A stretch of 64,000 bases of DNA from NCBI GenBank assembly GCA_903904755.1, contig CAIVDV010000013.1, positions 169,347 through 233,346 on the forward strand, read 5' to 3'. Source of the DNA: an uncultured Acidobacteriaceae bacterium. GTDB taxonomy: Bacteria > Acidobacteriota > Terriglobia > Terriglobales > Acidobacteriaceae. Below the pieces are notes generated by a model that did not search any database, was not told where the DNA came from, and was given only the letters and a program-made list of their open reading frames with translations. This document shows, piece after piece, positions 18,977 to 32,033 of this stretch. Numbering within the stretch: the stretch's first letter is position 1; the number at the start of each line of letters is the position of its first letter. Made by a program: the position numbers and the translations under genes.

Positions 18977-20083
18977 ATGAAGTTCAAAGTATTGCTCACG
19001 CTCGCCGCGGCCGCTCTGTTCACCGTGGCCGGCATGGCCCAGGATGCAGCGCCGGTCGGCAAAGTCCATGGCCGCGTTACCGACCCCACCGGTGTGCCGA
19101 AGACCCAGGGCACCGTAAGCCTCTCCTCCGACAGCGGACGCACTCTCAAGTACAGCTTCCCCGTCTCCGCCACTGGTGATTTCACTGGCTCTGGCATCAC
19201 CCCCGGAACCTACTCCATCATCTTCCGCCTCCCTGACACCGCCGAGGGCAAGTTCATCGACCTCATCGACAACGTCAAGATTGTCGCCGCGCAGGACACC
19301 CTGCAGGACGTCGACATGAGCCGCAAGGAGTACATCGAAAAAATGACTCCCGAGCAGCAGAAGCAGGTCGAGGAGTTCAAGAAGAAGAACGCCGAAATCA
19401 TGAAGGGCAACGCAGTTATCAAGCAGCTCAACGCTGACCTGCTCCAGGCCCGCCAGGACAACAAGGACAAAAAGTACGACGAAGCCGAGCAGCTCATGCT
19501 CAAAGACACCCAGATGCGTCCCGATGGCGTTCTCCTCTGGTACGAACTCGGCGGCGCGCAGCTTGGCCTCAAGAAGCACGACGAAGCCATCCTCACCTAC
19601 AAAAAGGTCCTCGAGCTCGACGCCGCTTCCAAGAAGCCCAACATCGACCTCCAGGGCGGCGCACACGCCGGCCTCGGCGAAGCACTTGCCCGTGACGGCA
19701 AGGCCGACGACGTAGCCGCGGCTGTTGCCGAATACGATGAGGCCGCCAAGGTCAACCCGACCCGCGCCGCTTTCTACCTCACCAACGAGGCCGTCGTCTT
19801 CCAGAACACCAACAACACTGACGCACAGTCCATCGCGTCCGACAAGGCCATCGCCGCCGATCCCAAGAACCCGCTGCCTTACTACCTCAAGGGCCAGTCC
19901 CTCGTCGGCAAGGTCACGCAGGATCCCAAGACCAAGGCCTGGGTACTCCCCGCCGGCCTCGCCGATGCCTACAACACCTACCTCAAGCTGGCCCCGACCG
20001 GCCCCTACGCCGCCGAAATCACCAGCATCATGGCCGAGCTCACCAAGCCCGTCCAGACCACCTTCAAGGCCACCAAGAAGTAA
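18977..20083 (+). CDS. Secreted protein with carboxypeptidase-regulatory-like and TPR domains
   Basis: Signal peptide; VHGRVTDPTGVPKTQGTVSL; TPR-like repeats. Confidence 0.8.
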   Translation: MKFKVLLTLAAAALFTVAGMAQDAAPVGKVHGRVTDPTGVPKTQGTVSLSSDSGRTLKYSFPVSATGDFTGSGITPGTYSIIFRLPDTAEGKFIDLIDNVKIVAAQDTLQDVDMSRKEYIEKMTPEQQKQVEEFKKKNAEIMKGNAVIKQLNADLLQARQDNKDKKYDEAEQLMLKDTQMRPDGVLLWYELGGAQLGLKKHDEAILTYKKVLELDAASKKPNIDLQGGAHAGLGEALARDGKADDVAAAVAEYDEAAKVNPTRAAFYLTNEAVVFQNTNNTDAQSIASDKAIAADPKNPLPYYLKGQSLVGKVTQDPKTKAWVLPAGLADAYNTYLKLAPTGPYAAEITSIMAELTKPVQTTFKATKK

Positions 20084-20102
20084 CCCGCCCTCAACCGGAA
20101 TC

Positions 20103-20136
20103 CAGCGGCCGCTCCCAACCGGGGGCGGCCGTTCCG
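20103..20136 (+). terminator. Intrinsic terminator
   Basis: CGGCCGCTCCC-AACC-GGGGGCGGCCG followed by a T-containing tail. Confidence 0.65.
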
Positions 20137-20211
20137 CTTTCACCCGCCAACATCACCCCAACCCGGCATCTTCCCCATACCCGCGCCTTTCAGGGCTAAA
20201 ATCGTCAAGGT

Positions 20212-21525
20212 ATGCGAAACCCGCTTTTGAGCTACGATGAGGCCGCCGAGCAGGTGAACCGGTTTGTGCTCGCCCTCGCCACTGGCACTGAGATTCCCGC
20301 AGCCCTCGGCCAGCCTCCATCGCCCGCGGCCCCTCCCACTTCGCGAATCTCTGAGCTCCTCCCCCTGGAATCCGCCTGCGGCCGCGTCCTCGCCACCCCC
20401 ATCACCGCCGACCGCGACCAGCCCGCTTTCCCCCGCTCCACCCGCGACGGCTTCGCCTGCCGCGCTGCTGAGGCCAACACCCACGGCTGGCTCTTCCAGG
20501 CCGGGCTCGTTCGCGCCGGCCAACTCCCCGACCGCCCCCTCGCAACCGGGGAAATCCTCGAAATCATGACCGGCGCAACCCTGCCCGAAGGCGCAGACTG
20601 CGTCCTCATGCTGGAGCACGTTGAGCACGGCGACGGCTTTGTCCGCCAGCTTGTCGGTCGCACCATCGCCCCCGGCGACAACTTCGTCCCCCGCGGCGCA
20701 GAGTGCCGCGTCGGCGACACCCTCGTGCCCGCCGGCGTTCGCCTCACACCAGCCCAAATCGCCGTCGCCGCCCAATGCGGTTACCGCGAACTCGCCGTCC
20801 ACCCCCGACCCCGCGTCGCCATCCTCTCCAGCGGCGACGAACTCGTCCCCCACGACCAGGTGCCCGGCCCCGGCCAAATCCGTAACTCCAACACCCCCAT
20901 GCTCGCCGCCATGGTCGCCGCCGCCGGAGCCGTGCCAGTCCCCATGGCCATCGTGCACGACACCCCCGACGCCCTCGACTCCGCCATCCGCGCCGCCCTT
21001 GAACCCGCCGCCCGTATCGATCTGCTCCTCATCACCGGCGGAATCTCCGTCGGAAAATTCGACCTCGTCGCCCCCGCGCTCACCCGCTGCGGCGCTCGCT
21101 TCTTCTTCGGTGGCGTCGCCATCCAGCCCGGCAAACCCGTCGCCTTCGGCAGCCTCACCCGCACCGCCCAGCCCGGCTCCGCCCCCGGCCCGCTCCCATT
21201 CTTCGCGCTCCCCGGCAACCCCATCTCCAGCGCCGTCACCTTTCAGCTCTTTGCCCTGCCCCTGCTCACTGCACTCGCTGAGGACACCGCCATCCAGCCC
21301 CGTTTTGCCCGCGCCCGCCTCATCGGCACATGGAAAGGCAAATCCGGCCTCATGCGCTTCCTCCCCGCCTGGTGCGACTTCCAACCCCACCCCACCGTCC
21401 AGCTCATCCCCTGGCAGGGCTCCGGAGACCTCGCCGCCTTCGCCGCCTCCAACTGCTACCTCGTCGTTCCCGCCGATAAAGACACTCTCGAAGACGCCAA
21501 ATCCGTCACCATCCTGCTCCGCTAG
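20212..21525 (+). CDS. moeA: Molybdopterin molybdotransferase MoeA
   Basis: FPRSTRDGFACRA, EIMTGATLPEGADCVLMLE, ITGGISVGKFDLV, LPGNPISSAVTF. Confidence 0.93.
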   Translation: MRNPLLSYDEAAEQVNRFVLALATGTEIPAALGQPPSPAAPPTSRISELLPLESACGRVLATPITADRDQPAFPRSTRDGFACRAAEANTHGWLFQAGLVRAGQLPDRPLATGEILEIMTGATLPEGADCVLMLEHVEHGDGFVRQLVGRTIAPGDNFVPRGAECRVGDTLVPAGVRLTPAQIAVAAQCGYRELAVHPRPRVAILSSGDELVPHDQVPGPGQIRNSNTPMLAAMVAAAGAVPVPMAIVHDTPDALDSAIRAALEPAARIDLLLITGGISVGKFDLVAPALTRCGARFFFGGVAIQPGKPVAFGSLTRTAQPGSAPGPLPFFALPGNPISSAVTFQLFALPLLTALAEDTAIQPRFARARLIGTWKGKSGLMRFLPAWCDFQPHPTVQLIPWQGSGDLAAFAASNCYLVVPADKDTLEDAKSVTILLR

Positions 21526-23042
21526 TCCTCGCCAGTCCAGCGCGTCAATCCCGGCGGCGCGTATCCCGCATCCTCCGCATCCAGCACCAGCACCCAGTCC
21601 GGACCATTCGGCGGCGTCCGAAATTCAGCTTTCGGGCTCGACTCAAAGCTCCCAATCCGGCTGCCTACCCCGCTCCTGGGGTCGTACCACCACGCCTGAA
21701 ATCGCCTTCCCCGCAGCTTGCGCAGGTCAACCGTCACATTCTGGTCCTCGCGCGGAACATACACAAACGCATAACTCCCCTCTCGGTCGCGAATTGCCTG
21801 CATATGGCTCCCACCTTGTCCCGGGTCTCCCACAATCAGGCTCTGATCCGGCGTTCGGCGGAAAAACGGCCGCGACTCCACCAGTTCCCGCAGAAACCTC
21901 ATCTGCCTCCCGCCCGGTCGATTCAGCGCATCCACCCAATCCCGGTCGGCCCACAGCAGCGGTTCGTTCCGCGGCCCGAAAAACCCCCAAACCGAGTTGT
22001 GCCCGTATGTCACTCCGCACGCCCCCGCAAACACGCTCCGGTACACCTGCTTCCTCACATCCAAATCCCGAAAAAATCCCGTCGCAGGATCCCACTTCGG
22101 CCACTGGTTATAGGCCGTGTCCTCGTAGTTCGGCTCCAGATCCAGCGTCGGCTTGGCCGGGGTCTTGGCGTAATCCCGCGCGACCCATTCCCACACCGGA
22201 ACATCATGCCCCCCGCCATGTCCGCTCTGCATTCCATTCACCGTCAGCCACGGCTCTTCATGCAAATACAGCGAAGACGATTCCGACCCTCCCTGCGGGT
22301 GATACACAATCAATGGTTTCCGTCCCCCACCCTGCTCAATGCCGGCCGCAACCTCCCGCCAAATCGGTGTCCAGTCCGCATCCGCCGCAAAACCCGCCTG
22401 CTTCGCCAGGTTCTGCAGATAGTCGTTGTGCATCCCGGCCAACCGCGCTGGCCTGTCCCCACCCAGCATCCACACCACATTCGTGTGCCCCTTCAGCCGG
22501 CTCGCAAGATATCGCGCAAACTCATGAGCATCGGCCAGGTTATCCATCCGGAAAAGTCGCGGTCCCGTACCCCACGGCGCAGTCAGCTTGTCGCCCCATA
22601 TTGGCACCAGTGCCACATACAGCCCGCGGCTTTCCGCCTCATCCACCAGTTCCACAATTCGGTCAAAATAAGCCGGATTTGGCTGCTTCGGGTCGTTCTC
22701 AATCAACGGCTTCAATCCCAGTGCACTCGGCGCAGACACGCCGTCAAACTCGCTCAGCACCACCGTCTGAATCACAGTGAAACCCTGCTCAGACCGGGTC
22801 CGCAAATAGTAGCTGGCTTCATCCCGGGTCGTGTGGTGAATCAGCTCCCAGGCCGTATCCCCCAGCCAGAAGAACGGCTTCCCCTCATCCGTCTCCAGAG
22901 AGTGTCCATCCGCGTGCACACGCAGGGCAGGCAAATGGTGCTTTCCCCCCTCCACTCCCTGCGCAAAAGCAGCCGTAGGAATCACCGAGGCAAGCAAAAC
23001 ACCCAAAAGCAAACCCCTCAAACACCAACCGGCTTGTGCCAT
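21522..23042 (-). CDS. Secreted DUF4038 (apiosidase-like) glycoside hydrolase with C-terminal putative collagen-binding-type domain
   Basis: GKPFFWLGDTAWELIHHTTRDEASYYLRTRSEQGFTVIQTVVL; GHTNVVWMLGGDRP. Confidence 0.85.
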   Translation of the reverse strand: MAQAGWCLRGLLLGVLLASVIPTAAFAQGVEGGKHHLPALRVHADGHSLETDEGKPFFWLGDTAWELIHHTTRDEASYYLRTRSEQGFTVIQTVVLSEFDGVSAPSALGLKPLIENDPKQPNPAYFDRIVELVDEAESRGLYVALVPIWGDKLTAPWGTGPRLFRMDNLADAHEFARYLASRLKGHTNVVWMLGGDRPARLAGMHNDYLQNLAKQAGFAADADWTPIWREVAAGIEQGGGRKPLIVYHPQGGSESSSLYLHEEPWLTVNGMQSGHGGGHDVPVWEWVARDYAKTPAKPTLDLEPNYEDTAYNQWPKWDPATGFFRDLDVRKQVYRSVFAGACGVTYGHNSVWGFFGPRNEPLLWADRDWVDALNRPGGRQMRFLRELVESRPFFRRTPDQSLIVGDPGQGGSHMQAIRDREGSYAFVYVPREDQNVTVDLRKLRGRRFQAWWYDPRSGVGSRIGSFESSPKAEFRTPPNGPDWVLVLDAEDAGYAPPGLTRWTGED

Positions 23043-23046
23043 AGAC

Positions 23047-23679
23047 CTACTCCTTGCTTTCTACCCCGTTCTTGCCCCGCTTCCTCAATGCCCACACCGC
23101 AATCGCCGCAAAAACCAGCGTCAGCCCCGTCAGGAACAGCACCAGGTGGTGGTGCACCACATCGCCCACCACGCCCACCGCGCCCGGCCCCAGCTTCAGC
23201 ACCAGCAGCGACAGAATCAGCCACCGAATCAGCCTTCCCAGGAACACCGCCAGCATATAGGGCGCTACCCGCATCTCAAACACACCGGCGGCAAACACAA
23301 ATGCCTTCCACGGCGTCGGCGGCGGCAGCATGCTCGGAACCAGCACCGCCAGAAACTCCTGCTTCTCAAACCGCAACTGCATCGCCTCAAACCGCTTCCG
23401 GTCCACCCGCTTCAGCAGAAACAGCTCCCCCCCGGCCCGCCCCAGCCCATACGGAACCAGCCCGCCAATCGCCGACCCCGCCGCACCCATCAGGCAATAC
23501 ACCCAGAAATGCCCCTGGTCCGACCAAACATATCCGGCCAGAATCAAGTCCATCGGCACCGGCAGGCTCGACGAGTCCAGCAGCGCCACCAGCCCCACTC
23601 CCCAAAATCCGAGTTTGGCCAGCGCCGGCAGCAGAACCAGCTTCCAGCGGTCCATCAACAGGGCAAAAAAATGCTTCAA
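23047..23679 (-). CDS. YqaA/DedA-type VTT-domain membrane protein
   Basis: DSSSLPVPMDLILAGYVWSDQG, GAAGSAIGGLVPYGLGRAGGE. Confidence 0.8.
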   Translation of the reverse strand: MKHFFALLMDRWKLVLLPALAKLGFWGVGLVALLDSSSLPVPMDLILAGYVWSDQGHFWVYCLMGAAGSAIGGLVPYGLGRAGGELFLLKRVDRKRFEAMQLRFEKQEFLAVLVPSMLPPPTPWKAFVFAAGVFEMRVAPYMLAVFLGRLIRWLILSLLVLKLGPGAVGVVGDVVHHHLVLFLTGLTLVFAAIAVWALRKRGKNGVESKE

Positions 23680-23978
23680 TCACAGCTCCACACGCGGCCG
23701 GATAGGAATGGCCAGCGGATTCCCGCCCAGCCCAACCACTGACTTTTTCCCGCGAATTTCCTCAAACCGAAGCCCAAAATGCGGCTTCCACCGTCCAACT
23801 GGACAGTGTTCATTCTATGCTGGCCCGCCTGCCCGCGAAATCCCGCTTCCCTGTGGCCTCCCCAACCCTGCGGATGAGAGAATAAGCTGTATCCGAACGG
23901 ACCCAAACAACAGCAGGGCCAGTGCCGAATCCAAACTTCGGCCCACCGCAGCCCCGCAGCAGGAACCCTGATTCACAA

Positions 23979-25037
23979 ATGCCTCTCTTCGAATCTCCAA
24001 CCGAACCCCAGCGGCCAGACGAACCCGGCAAGGAAGCCGAGACCTCGCAGCAGCGCCCCACTGCCTCCTCCGGCACCAGCCGCTGGACCGACTACAGCAC
24101 CTGGGAACTCCTCGAAAAAATCAGCGAGTACGAAGACGAGCGCCGCCGCCAGCGCATCCGCGAAGGCATCTGGATCTCCATCATCCTCCACATGATCCTC
24201 TTCAGCGGCATGACCTGGATCCCCCGATACATCCTCCACTCCCCCCAGGTCATCGACCCCTTCGACGCCATCAACAAGCGCAAGGACCTCACCTACCTCG
24301 ACCAGCTCCCCGACGCCCTGCGCCAAATCCAAAAGCCCAAGCCGGCCCCCGTCAAGCCCAACCAGCAGGTCATCGACAAAAAGACGATGGACCAGATGAA
24401 GGCCGACCAGGCCCTCAAACAACTGGAAAAGCCCACGCCTCCCCCCGAGGAGCCCAAGCCCGAGCCCACCCCGGCGCCCGTCACCCCGCCGCCCCCGGCC
24501 ACCACCGCGCCCCCCCAGCCGCAGCCCCAGCTCGCCTTTGAGCAGCCGCGCCCCGCCCCCGTCCCCGCCAAGCCCAACTTCAGCCTCAACCAGGGATCCT
24601 CCAACGACCGCCTCCTCCAGGCCATGCGCGACGCCGCCCACAACCAGAACAGCGGCAACGCCAGCGGCGGCAACCTCCGCCAGCATCCCTCCGCCGCCGG
24701 CGGGGCTGAAATCCTCACCGACACCCAGGGCATCGACTTCGGCCCCTGGCTCCAGAAAGTCGTCCGCGAAACCTACCGCACCTGGGACCCCCTCATCCCC
24801 GAGGAAGTCAACCCGCCCATCAGCAAGCGCGGCCAGGTCGAAATCGTCTTCACCGTCCTCCCCAACGGACGCCTCCAACCTGGCGGCATGACCGAAACCG
24901 GCCGCTCCGGCGATGTCGCCCTTGACCGCGCCGCCTGGGGTGCCATCACCTCCGCCGACTACCCACCCCTCCCCCGCGACTTCCACGGCCCCTACATCCA
25001 GCTACGCTTCCGATTCCAATACAACACCGGCGATTAG
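23979..25037 (+). CDS. TonB-like energy transducer / TonB C-terminal domain protein
   Basis: Single TM, Pro-rich linker (PKPEPTPAPVTPPPP), C-terminal TonB-like domain. Confidence 0.75.
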   Translation: MPLFESPTEPQRPDEPGKEAETSQQRPTASSGTSRWTDYSTWELLEKISEYEDERRRQRIREGIWISIILHMILFSGMTWIPRYILHSPQVIDPFDAINKRKDLTYLDQLPDALRQIQKPKPAPVKPNQQVIDKKTMDQMKADQALKQLEKPTPPPEEPKPEPTPAPVTPPPPATTAPPQPQPQLAFEQPRPAPVPAKPNFSLNQGSSNDRLLQAMRDAAHNQNSGNASGGNLRQHPSAAGGAEILTDTQGIDFGPWLQKVVRETYRTWDPLIPEEVNPPISKRGQVEIVFTVLPNGRLQPGGMTETGRSGDVALDRAAWGAITSADYPPLPRDFHGPYIQLRFRFQYNTGD

Positions 25038-25127
25038 AGCCTGCCCACTGCCCAATTCCCCCGCAGGCATCACCGCACACCCAACCCCTTTTCCTGTACA
25101 CTTCTTTCGTTCCTCAAGGAGTCGATT

Positions 25128-26222
25128 ATGTCCCATGTATCCGTAAAAACCGTTTTAGCTGGTGCTATGGCCGCCGTGCTGGCCCTCTGTGCCCCCCTCG
25201 CCCTGAACGCTCAGGCCGACAAGGCCCACGCCCTGCTCGACAAGGTCAAGGCCGTCAACGGCCTCACTGGCGCAGACGCATGGCACATCAAGGCCAACTA
25301 CACCCTCTACGACCCCGCCAAGGGAATCGTCACCTCCCAGGGAACCCTCGAAGAGTGGTCCACCGGCCCCTGGAACTACCACCGCATCTATACCGAAAAG
25401 AAGATCTCCGCCGAAGAGTGGAGCGCCGGACACGGCAAGATGTTCAAGTCCAAGGAGCCCAAGCTCGACCTCCTCTCCCTCGACAAGAACGTCGCCCAGC
25501 CCCTCACCAACCCCCTCGCCCTCGCCGCCAACTTCAAGCCCGGCGTAGATCTCCAGGGCGTTGCCGGCAACTTCAACGGCGAAGTCCTCAACTGCCTCAG
25601 CGCCGCTGACCCCGCCGCAGCAGCCAAGGGACTCAACCCCGACCTCCTCTTCGAGCGCTATTGCTTCGACGTCAAGGACTCCACCCTCCGCTACACCACC
25701 ACCAGCACCACCATGACCAGCTTCTCTGAGTTCAAGCCCCTCGGCACCCACCAGGTCGCAACCAAGGTCGAGGTCAAGCCCTACAACAAGCTCGGCGCCC
25801 AGCTTGAAATCACCCTCCTCGAGCCCCTCCCGGCCGGCAGCGATGCTCTTGTCGCCCCCGCAGCCAAGGGCACGGCTCCCATGGCCTGGCCCCACCAGCC
25901 AGGCGACGACCCGCTTGTCCCCGTCAAAATAACCGCCTGCGACTACTCCATGGCAGCCCGCGATGCCCACGAACTCGGTGCCGTCATGATTCCCGTCGTC
26001 ATCCAGAAGAACGGCAGCGTCAAGAGCAACGGCATGCCCATGGGCCCGTGGCATCTTTCTTCGGCAGCCAGCGACTGCATCGGAAGCTGGAAGTTCCAGC
26101 CCTTCCTTCTCGACGGCCAGCCCACTGACACCTCCGACATCCTCATCTACACCTTCGACATGAAGCCCTTTGACGGCAAAATCGGCATCGCATCCCAAAC
26201 CCCTGCCCCGCCCGCCAAATAA
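25128..26222 (+). CDS. Secreted protein with TonB-like C-terminal region
   Basis: Signal peptide; C-term GAVMIPVVIQKNGSVKSNG...WKFQPFLLDGQP. Confidence 0.65.
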   Translation: MSHVSVKTVLAGAMAAVLALCAPLALNAQADKAHALLDKVKAVNGLTGADAWHIKANYTLYDPAKGIVTSQGTLEEWSTGPWNYHRIYTEKKISAEEWSAGHGKMFKSKEPKLDLLSLDKNVAQPLTNPLALAANFKPGVDLQGVAGNFNGEVLNCLSAADPAAAAKGLNPDLLFERYCFDVKDSTLRYTTTSTTMTSFSEFKPLGTHQVATKVEVKPYNKLGAQLEITLLEPLPAGSDALVAPAAKGTAPMAWPHQPGDDPLVPVKITACDYSMAARDAHELGAVMIPVVIQKNGSVKSNGMPMGPWHLSSAASDCIGSWKFQPFLLDGQPTDTSDILIYTFDMKPFDGKIGIASQTPAPPAK

Positions 26223-26247
26223 GCTTCCATCACTCCAACTCTCCACC

Positions 26248-26282
26248 GGCCCCACGGGAATCCCTCCCCTGGGGCCTTTTCC
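26248..26282 (+). terminator. Intrinsic terminator
   Basis: GGCCCC ... GGGGCC followed by TTTTCC. Confidence 0.7.
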
Positions 26283-26386
26283 TTGCCCGCCGGTCCCTCA
26301 GCTCCCCCTCAAAAAAATCCGCACTTCCCGCTTGACCCTTACGTTACGTCATGCCCCACACTTCCTTTAGTCAAGGAAATCCACCC

Positions 26387-27151
26387 ATGCTCCGTATCCA
26401 GCAATTCGCAAAACTCGCCAACGTCACCGTGCGAACCCTGCACCACTACGACCGCCTCGGCCTCTTCCCCGCCCAGCACCGCTCCCCCAGCGGCTACCGC
26501 CTCTACCGCCTCGAAGACCTCGCCCAACTCGAGCGCATCCTCGTCCTCCGCTACCTCGGCATTCCCCTCAAAGAAATCGCCGCCCTCCTCACCCACCCCT
26601 CCAGCGCGCACCAACCTTCCCTCGCCGAAACCCTCGACCGCCAAACCACAGTCCTCCAGGAGCGCCGCAACGGCATCAACCGCGTCCTCACCGCCATCGC
26701 AAACGCCCGGCAACACCTCAACCAGCAACACCAACCGGACTGGGAACTCTATCAATCCATCCTCAAGGAGATTAACATGCAGGAAAATCAGGACTGGACC
26801 GCCAAGTACTACTCCCCCGAAGCCAAAGAGGCCATCGAACAGCACCAGCAGCAATGGTCGCCCGACATGCAGGCCAGGGTCACCGCCGACTGGCAGCAGA
26901 TCTACGCCGACGTCCAAAGCGCCCTCGATCGCGGCGTTGAGCCCACTAGCCCCGAAGGTCAGGCACTCGCAGACCGCTGGATGGCCCTCGTCGGCGGCTT
27001 TACCCGCGGCAACCCCCAGGTTCTCGATGGCCTCAACAAACTCTACGCCGACCGTGCCAACTGGCCAGCCGACAAAGTCAAACCGGAAATCCAGCAGAAC
27101 ATGCCCAAACCCGAGTACATGGCCTTCGTCCGCGCCGCCCGGCAAAAGTAG
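26387..27151 (+). CDS. MerR-family regulator with TipAS-type domain
   Basis: MLRIQQFAKLANVTVRTLHHYDRLGLFPAQHRSPSGYRLY. Confidence 0.92.
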   Translation: MLRIQQFAKLANVTVRTLHHYDRLGLFPAQHRSPSGYRLYRLEDLAQLERILVLRYLGIPLKEIAALLTHPSSAHQPSLAETLDRQTTVLQERRNGINRVLTAIANARQHLNQQHQPDWELYQSILKEINMQENQDWTAKYYSPEAKEAIEQHQQQWSPDMQARVTADWQQIYADVQSALDRGVEPTSPEGQALADRWMALVGGFTRGNPQVLDGLNKLYADRANWPADKVKPEIQQNMPKPEYMAFVRAARQK

Positions 27152-27433
27152 CCGAACTCCCCCCCGTGGGCTTTCCTCCCCTGCCGCGCGTTCCCGCATC
27201 CCCCGCTGGAACTCGCGGCTCCCCTCCCCTCCCCCGCCTCCATTCTTTCTGCATCACTCCCAGCCGAATGTCTTAAAATGAGTCCGTTGGGACGAATTTG
27301 CCGTCCGCAGTTTCCGCAGAACCAGCGCGCCTCCCAAGCTGCCTCCGCTGAACCTCGCCCATGCGCAACTTCCATCCTTGGCTCTCCGTGGTTTACCGTT
27401 GAACAGCATTTTCTGCCCAGAAAGGCACCCGCG

Positions 27434-30205
<2,772 letters not shown>

Positions 30206-30248
30206 CCCCCAGCACACCCACAAAGAAGCGGGGCGCAACCAGCGCCCC

Positions 30249-30401
30249 CAGGCTGCTGAAAAACTCCAATAAGGGGATGTTTTGTGAAGGGGCACGACTT
30301 CAGTCGTGCCGATAAGTCCAGTTAAATCAACGGGGCTTTAGCCCCTGAGGGATGTCTTTTCCCCTCGATTCCGCCAAAAGACTGCCTTTTTCAGCAGCCT
30401 G
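30249..30401. mobile_element. 153-bp MITE-like element with 15-bp perfect terminal inverted repeats, containing family-1 hairpins
   Basis: CAGGCTGCTGAAAAA at 30249-30263 and its exact reverse complement at 30387-30401. Confidence 0.75.
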
Positions 30402-30466
30402 GCCCCGTTCCTTTTTCCCCGGCATTCGAAATCGCATCAAACCCCACGCGGGCGTAAACTTCGCCC

Positions 30467-30922
30467 ATGCGCCCCCTCGCCGCCATCCTGTTTCTTGCTG
30501 CGGCACTCGCTCTGCCCGCACAACCCCGCCACCACCCAGTCGTCTTCGAGGCAACAGTCACCCGCATCGACACCTGGGGCCCCATCAAAATCTCCTGCGG
30601 CATCGCCATCGTCTACCGCCTCGCCGAATACTCCGTCACCCATTCGATCAAAGGTCGGCTCCATCCCGGCGACCCAATCACCGTGGAACACCTCGCCTGC
30701 AACGGCGACGAACTCGACCACCTGAAACCCGGAGACCACGTCCTCATCAACGCCCAGCGGCTCAACCACCCGGACCTGCGGAACTGGAACTCCGATTCGC
30801 GCTGGCGACAGGTACAACCGCCCCCCACCTCAAACGGCACAATCGCAATTCCGGAAAGCAACACCGTTCCCGTCAACTACTTCTCCGACAAGCCTCCTCA
30901 AATACTCCCCGCCAGCCACTGA
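30467..30922 (+). CDS. Small secreted protein, function unknown
   Basis: Signal peptide MRPLAAILFLAAALALPAQP. Confidence 0.6.
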   Translation: MRPLAAILFLAAALALPAQPRHHPVVFEATVTRIDTWGPIKISCGIAIVYRLAEYSVTHSIKGRLHPGDPITVEHLACNGDELDHLKPGDHVLINAQRLNHPDLRNWNSDSRWRQVQPPPTSNGTIAIPESNTVPVNYFSDKPPQILPASH

Positions 30923-30930
30923 ACCGAAAA

Positions 30931-30960
30931 CGGTATTACAATAAAAAATGAGTAATACCG
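30931..30960. promoter_or_regulatory. CGGTATTAC-N12-GTAATACCG inverted repeat, candidate VapBC operator
   Basis: Perfect 9-bp arms directly upstream of the vapB RBS. Confidence 0.75.
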
Positions 30961-30972
30961 GAGGGCATTGCA

Positions 30973-31239
30973 ATGGAAACGACACTCACCAGCAAGGGCC
31001 AGGCCACCATCCCAAAGCACATTCGCGACTCTTTCGGCCTCAAACCCGGCTCCCGACTCAGATTCGATCTCAATGCCGCCGGGGAACTTGTCATGATTCC
31101 AGCCGACCCGGAATCTCAAAGAGCGGTCCTCAACCGAGCCAAAAACTTCGAAATCGCACTTCAGGCTCTGCGCGACCGATTCGAACCACTCGCGGGGACA
31201 ACGGATGAGGTGATGGAAATCCTCCGCGGCGAAGGCTGA
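30973..31239 (+). CDS. AbrB/VapB-family antitoxin
   Basis: METTLTSKGQATIPKHIRDSFGLKPGSRLRF. Confidence 0.92.
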   Translation: METTLTSKGQATIPKHIRDSFGLKPGSRLRFDLNAAGELVMIPADPESQRAVLNRAKNFEIALQALRDRFEPLAGTTDEVMEILRGEG

Positions 31240-31637
31240 TGATATTCGTTGATTCCAATATTCTGCTCGACATATGGGCACCAGATCCGGTCTGGGCACC
31301 GTGGTCGCAAACTATGCTTCGCCGAATGGCAGTCCAGGATCAGTTGGTCATCAATCCCATCATTTATGCCGAAATCTCGATTCAATACTCCGTACAGTTC
31401 GTAGTGGACACATTGCTTAAGGAAATGGGAATTTTGGTACTCGACCTGCCAAACGATGCCTCCTTCATGGCAGGCAAGGCATTTCGCCAATACCGCAAAC
31501 AGGGCGGACCCCGCACAAACGTCCTCCCCGACTTCTTCATCGGTGCCCACGCAGCAGTCCTCGGCGCCACTCTGCTCACCCGCGACACCCGCCGCTACAG
31601 CACCTACTTCCCAAGCATCCCCCTGATCACGCCCTGA
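31239..31637 (+). CDS. PIN-domain (VapC) toxin
   Basis: MIFVDSNILLDIW; VLPDFFIGAHAAVLGATLLTRDTRRYSTYFP. Confidence 0.92.
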   Translation: MIFVDSNILLDIWAPDPVWAPWSQTMLRRMAVQDQLVINPIIYAEISIQYSVQFVVDTLLKEMGILVLDLPNDASFMAGKAFRQYRKQGGPRTNVLPDFFIGAHAAVLGATLLTRDTRRYSTYFPSIPLITP

Positions 31638-31745
31638 AAAAACGCTCCGGCACGAAGTTCGAACCACCCAGCAACCACCGGCCTCCCGGCTCCGGTCCTC
31701 CCGATTCCCTCCCCCCAACACCACCAATCGCGGTATAAAGAAGAC

Positions 31746-32033
31746 ATGACAGTCGAAGAGGTCAAACAGCGGACAACCCCCGTCTTCCAGGAGTTTGGCG
31801 TGCTCCACGCGGCCATCTTCGGCAGCGTCGCGCGAGGAGAAGACCATCCCGGCAGTGATGTGGACCTGCTCGTTCGCCTCGGCCGTCCCACAGGCATGGT
31901 CGCCTATATGCGCCTGGTGGAACGCCTCGAGCACTCCCTCGGACGCAAAGTCGACCTCGTCACCGAGCAAAGCCTCAATCCCCGCATCAAGCCGTTCGTC
32001 CTCAAGGACCTTGAAGATATCTATGAAGGATGA
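31746..32033 (+). CDS. MNT-type minimal nucleotidyltransferase antitoxin
   Basis: HAAIFGSVARGEDHPGSDVDLLV. Confidence 0.92.
   Translation: MTVEEVKQRTTPVFQEFGVLHAAIFGSVARGEDHPGSDVDLLVRLGRPTGMVAYMRLVERLEHSLGRKVDLVTEQSLNPRIKPFVLKDLEDIYEG

Noticed and set aside
20140-21390. 416-aa minus-strand ORF opposite moeA
   Set aside because: Antisense of MoeA, Gly/Asp/Glu-rich composition.
20621-22780. 719-aa plus-strand ORF spanning moeA and the DUF4038 gene
   Set aside because: Out-of-frame Pro/Ser/Ala-rich reading across two real genes on opposite strands.
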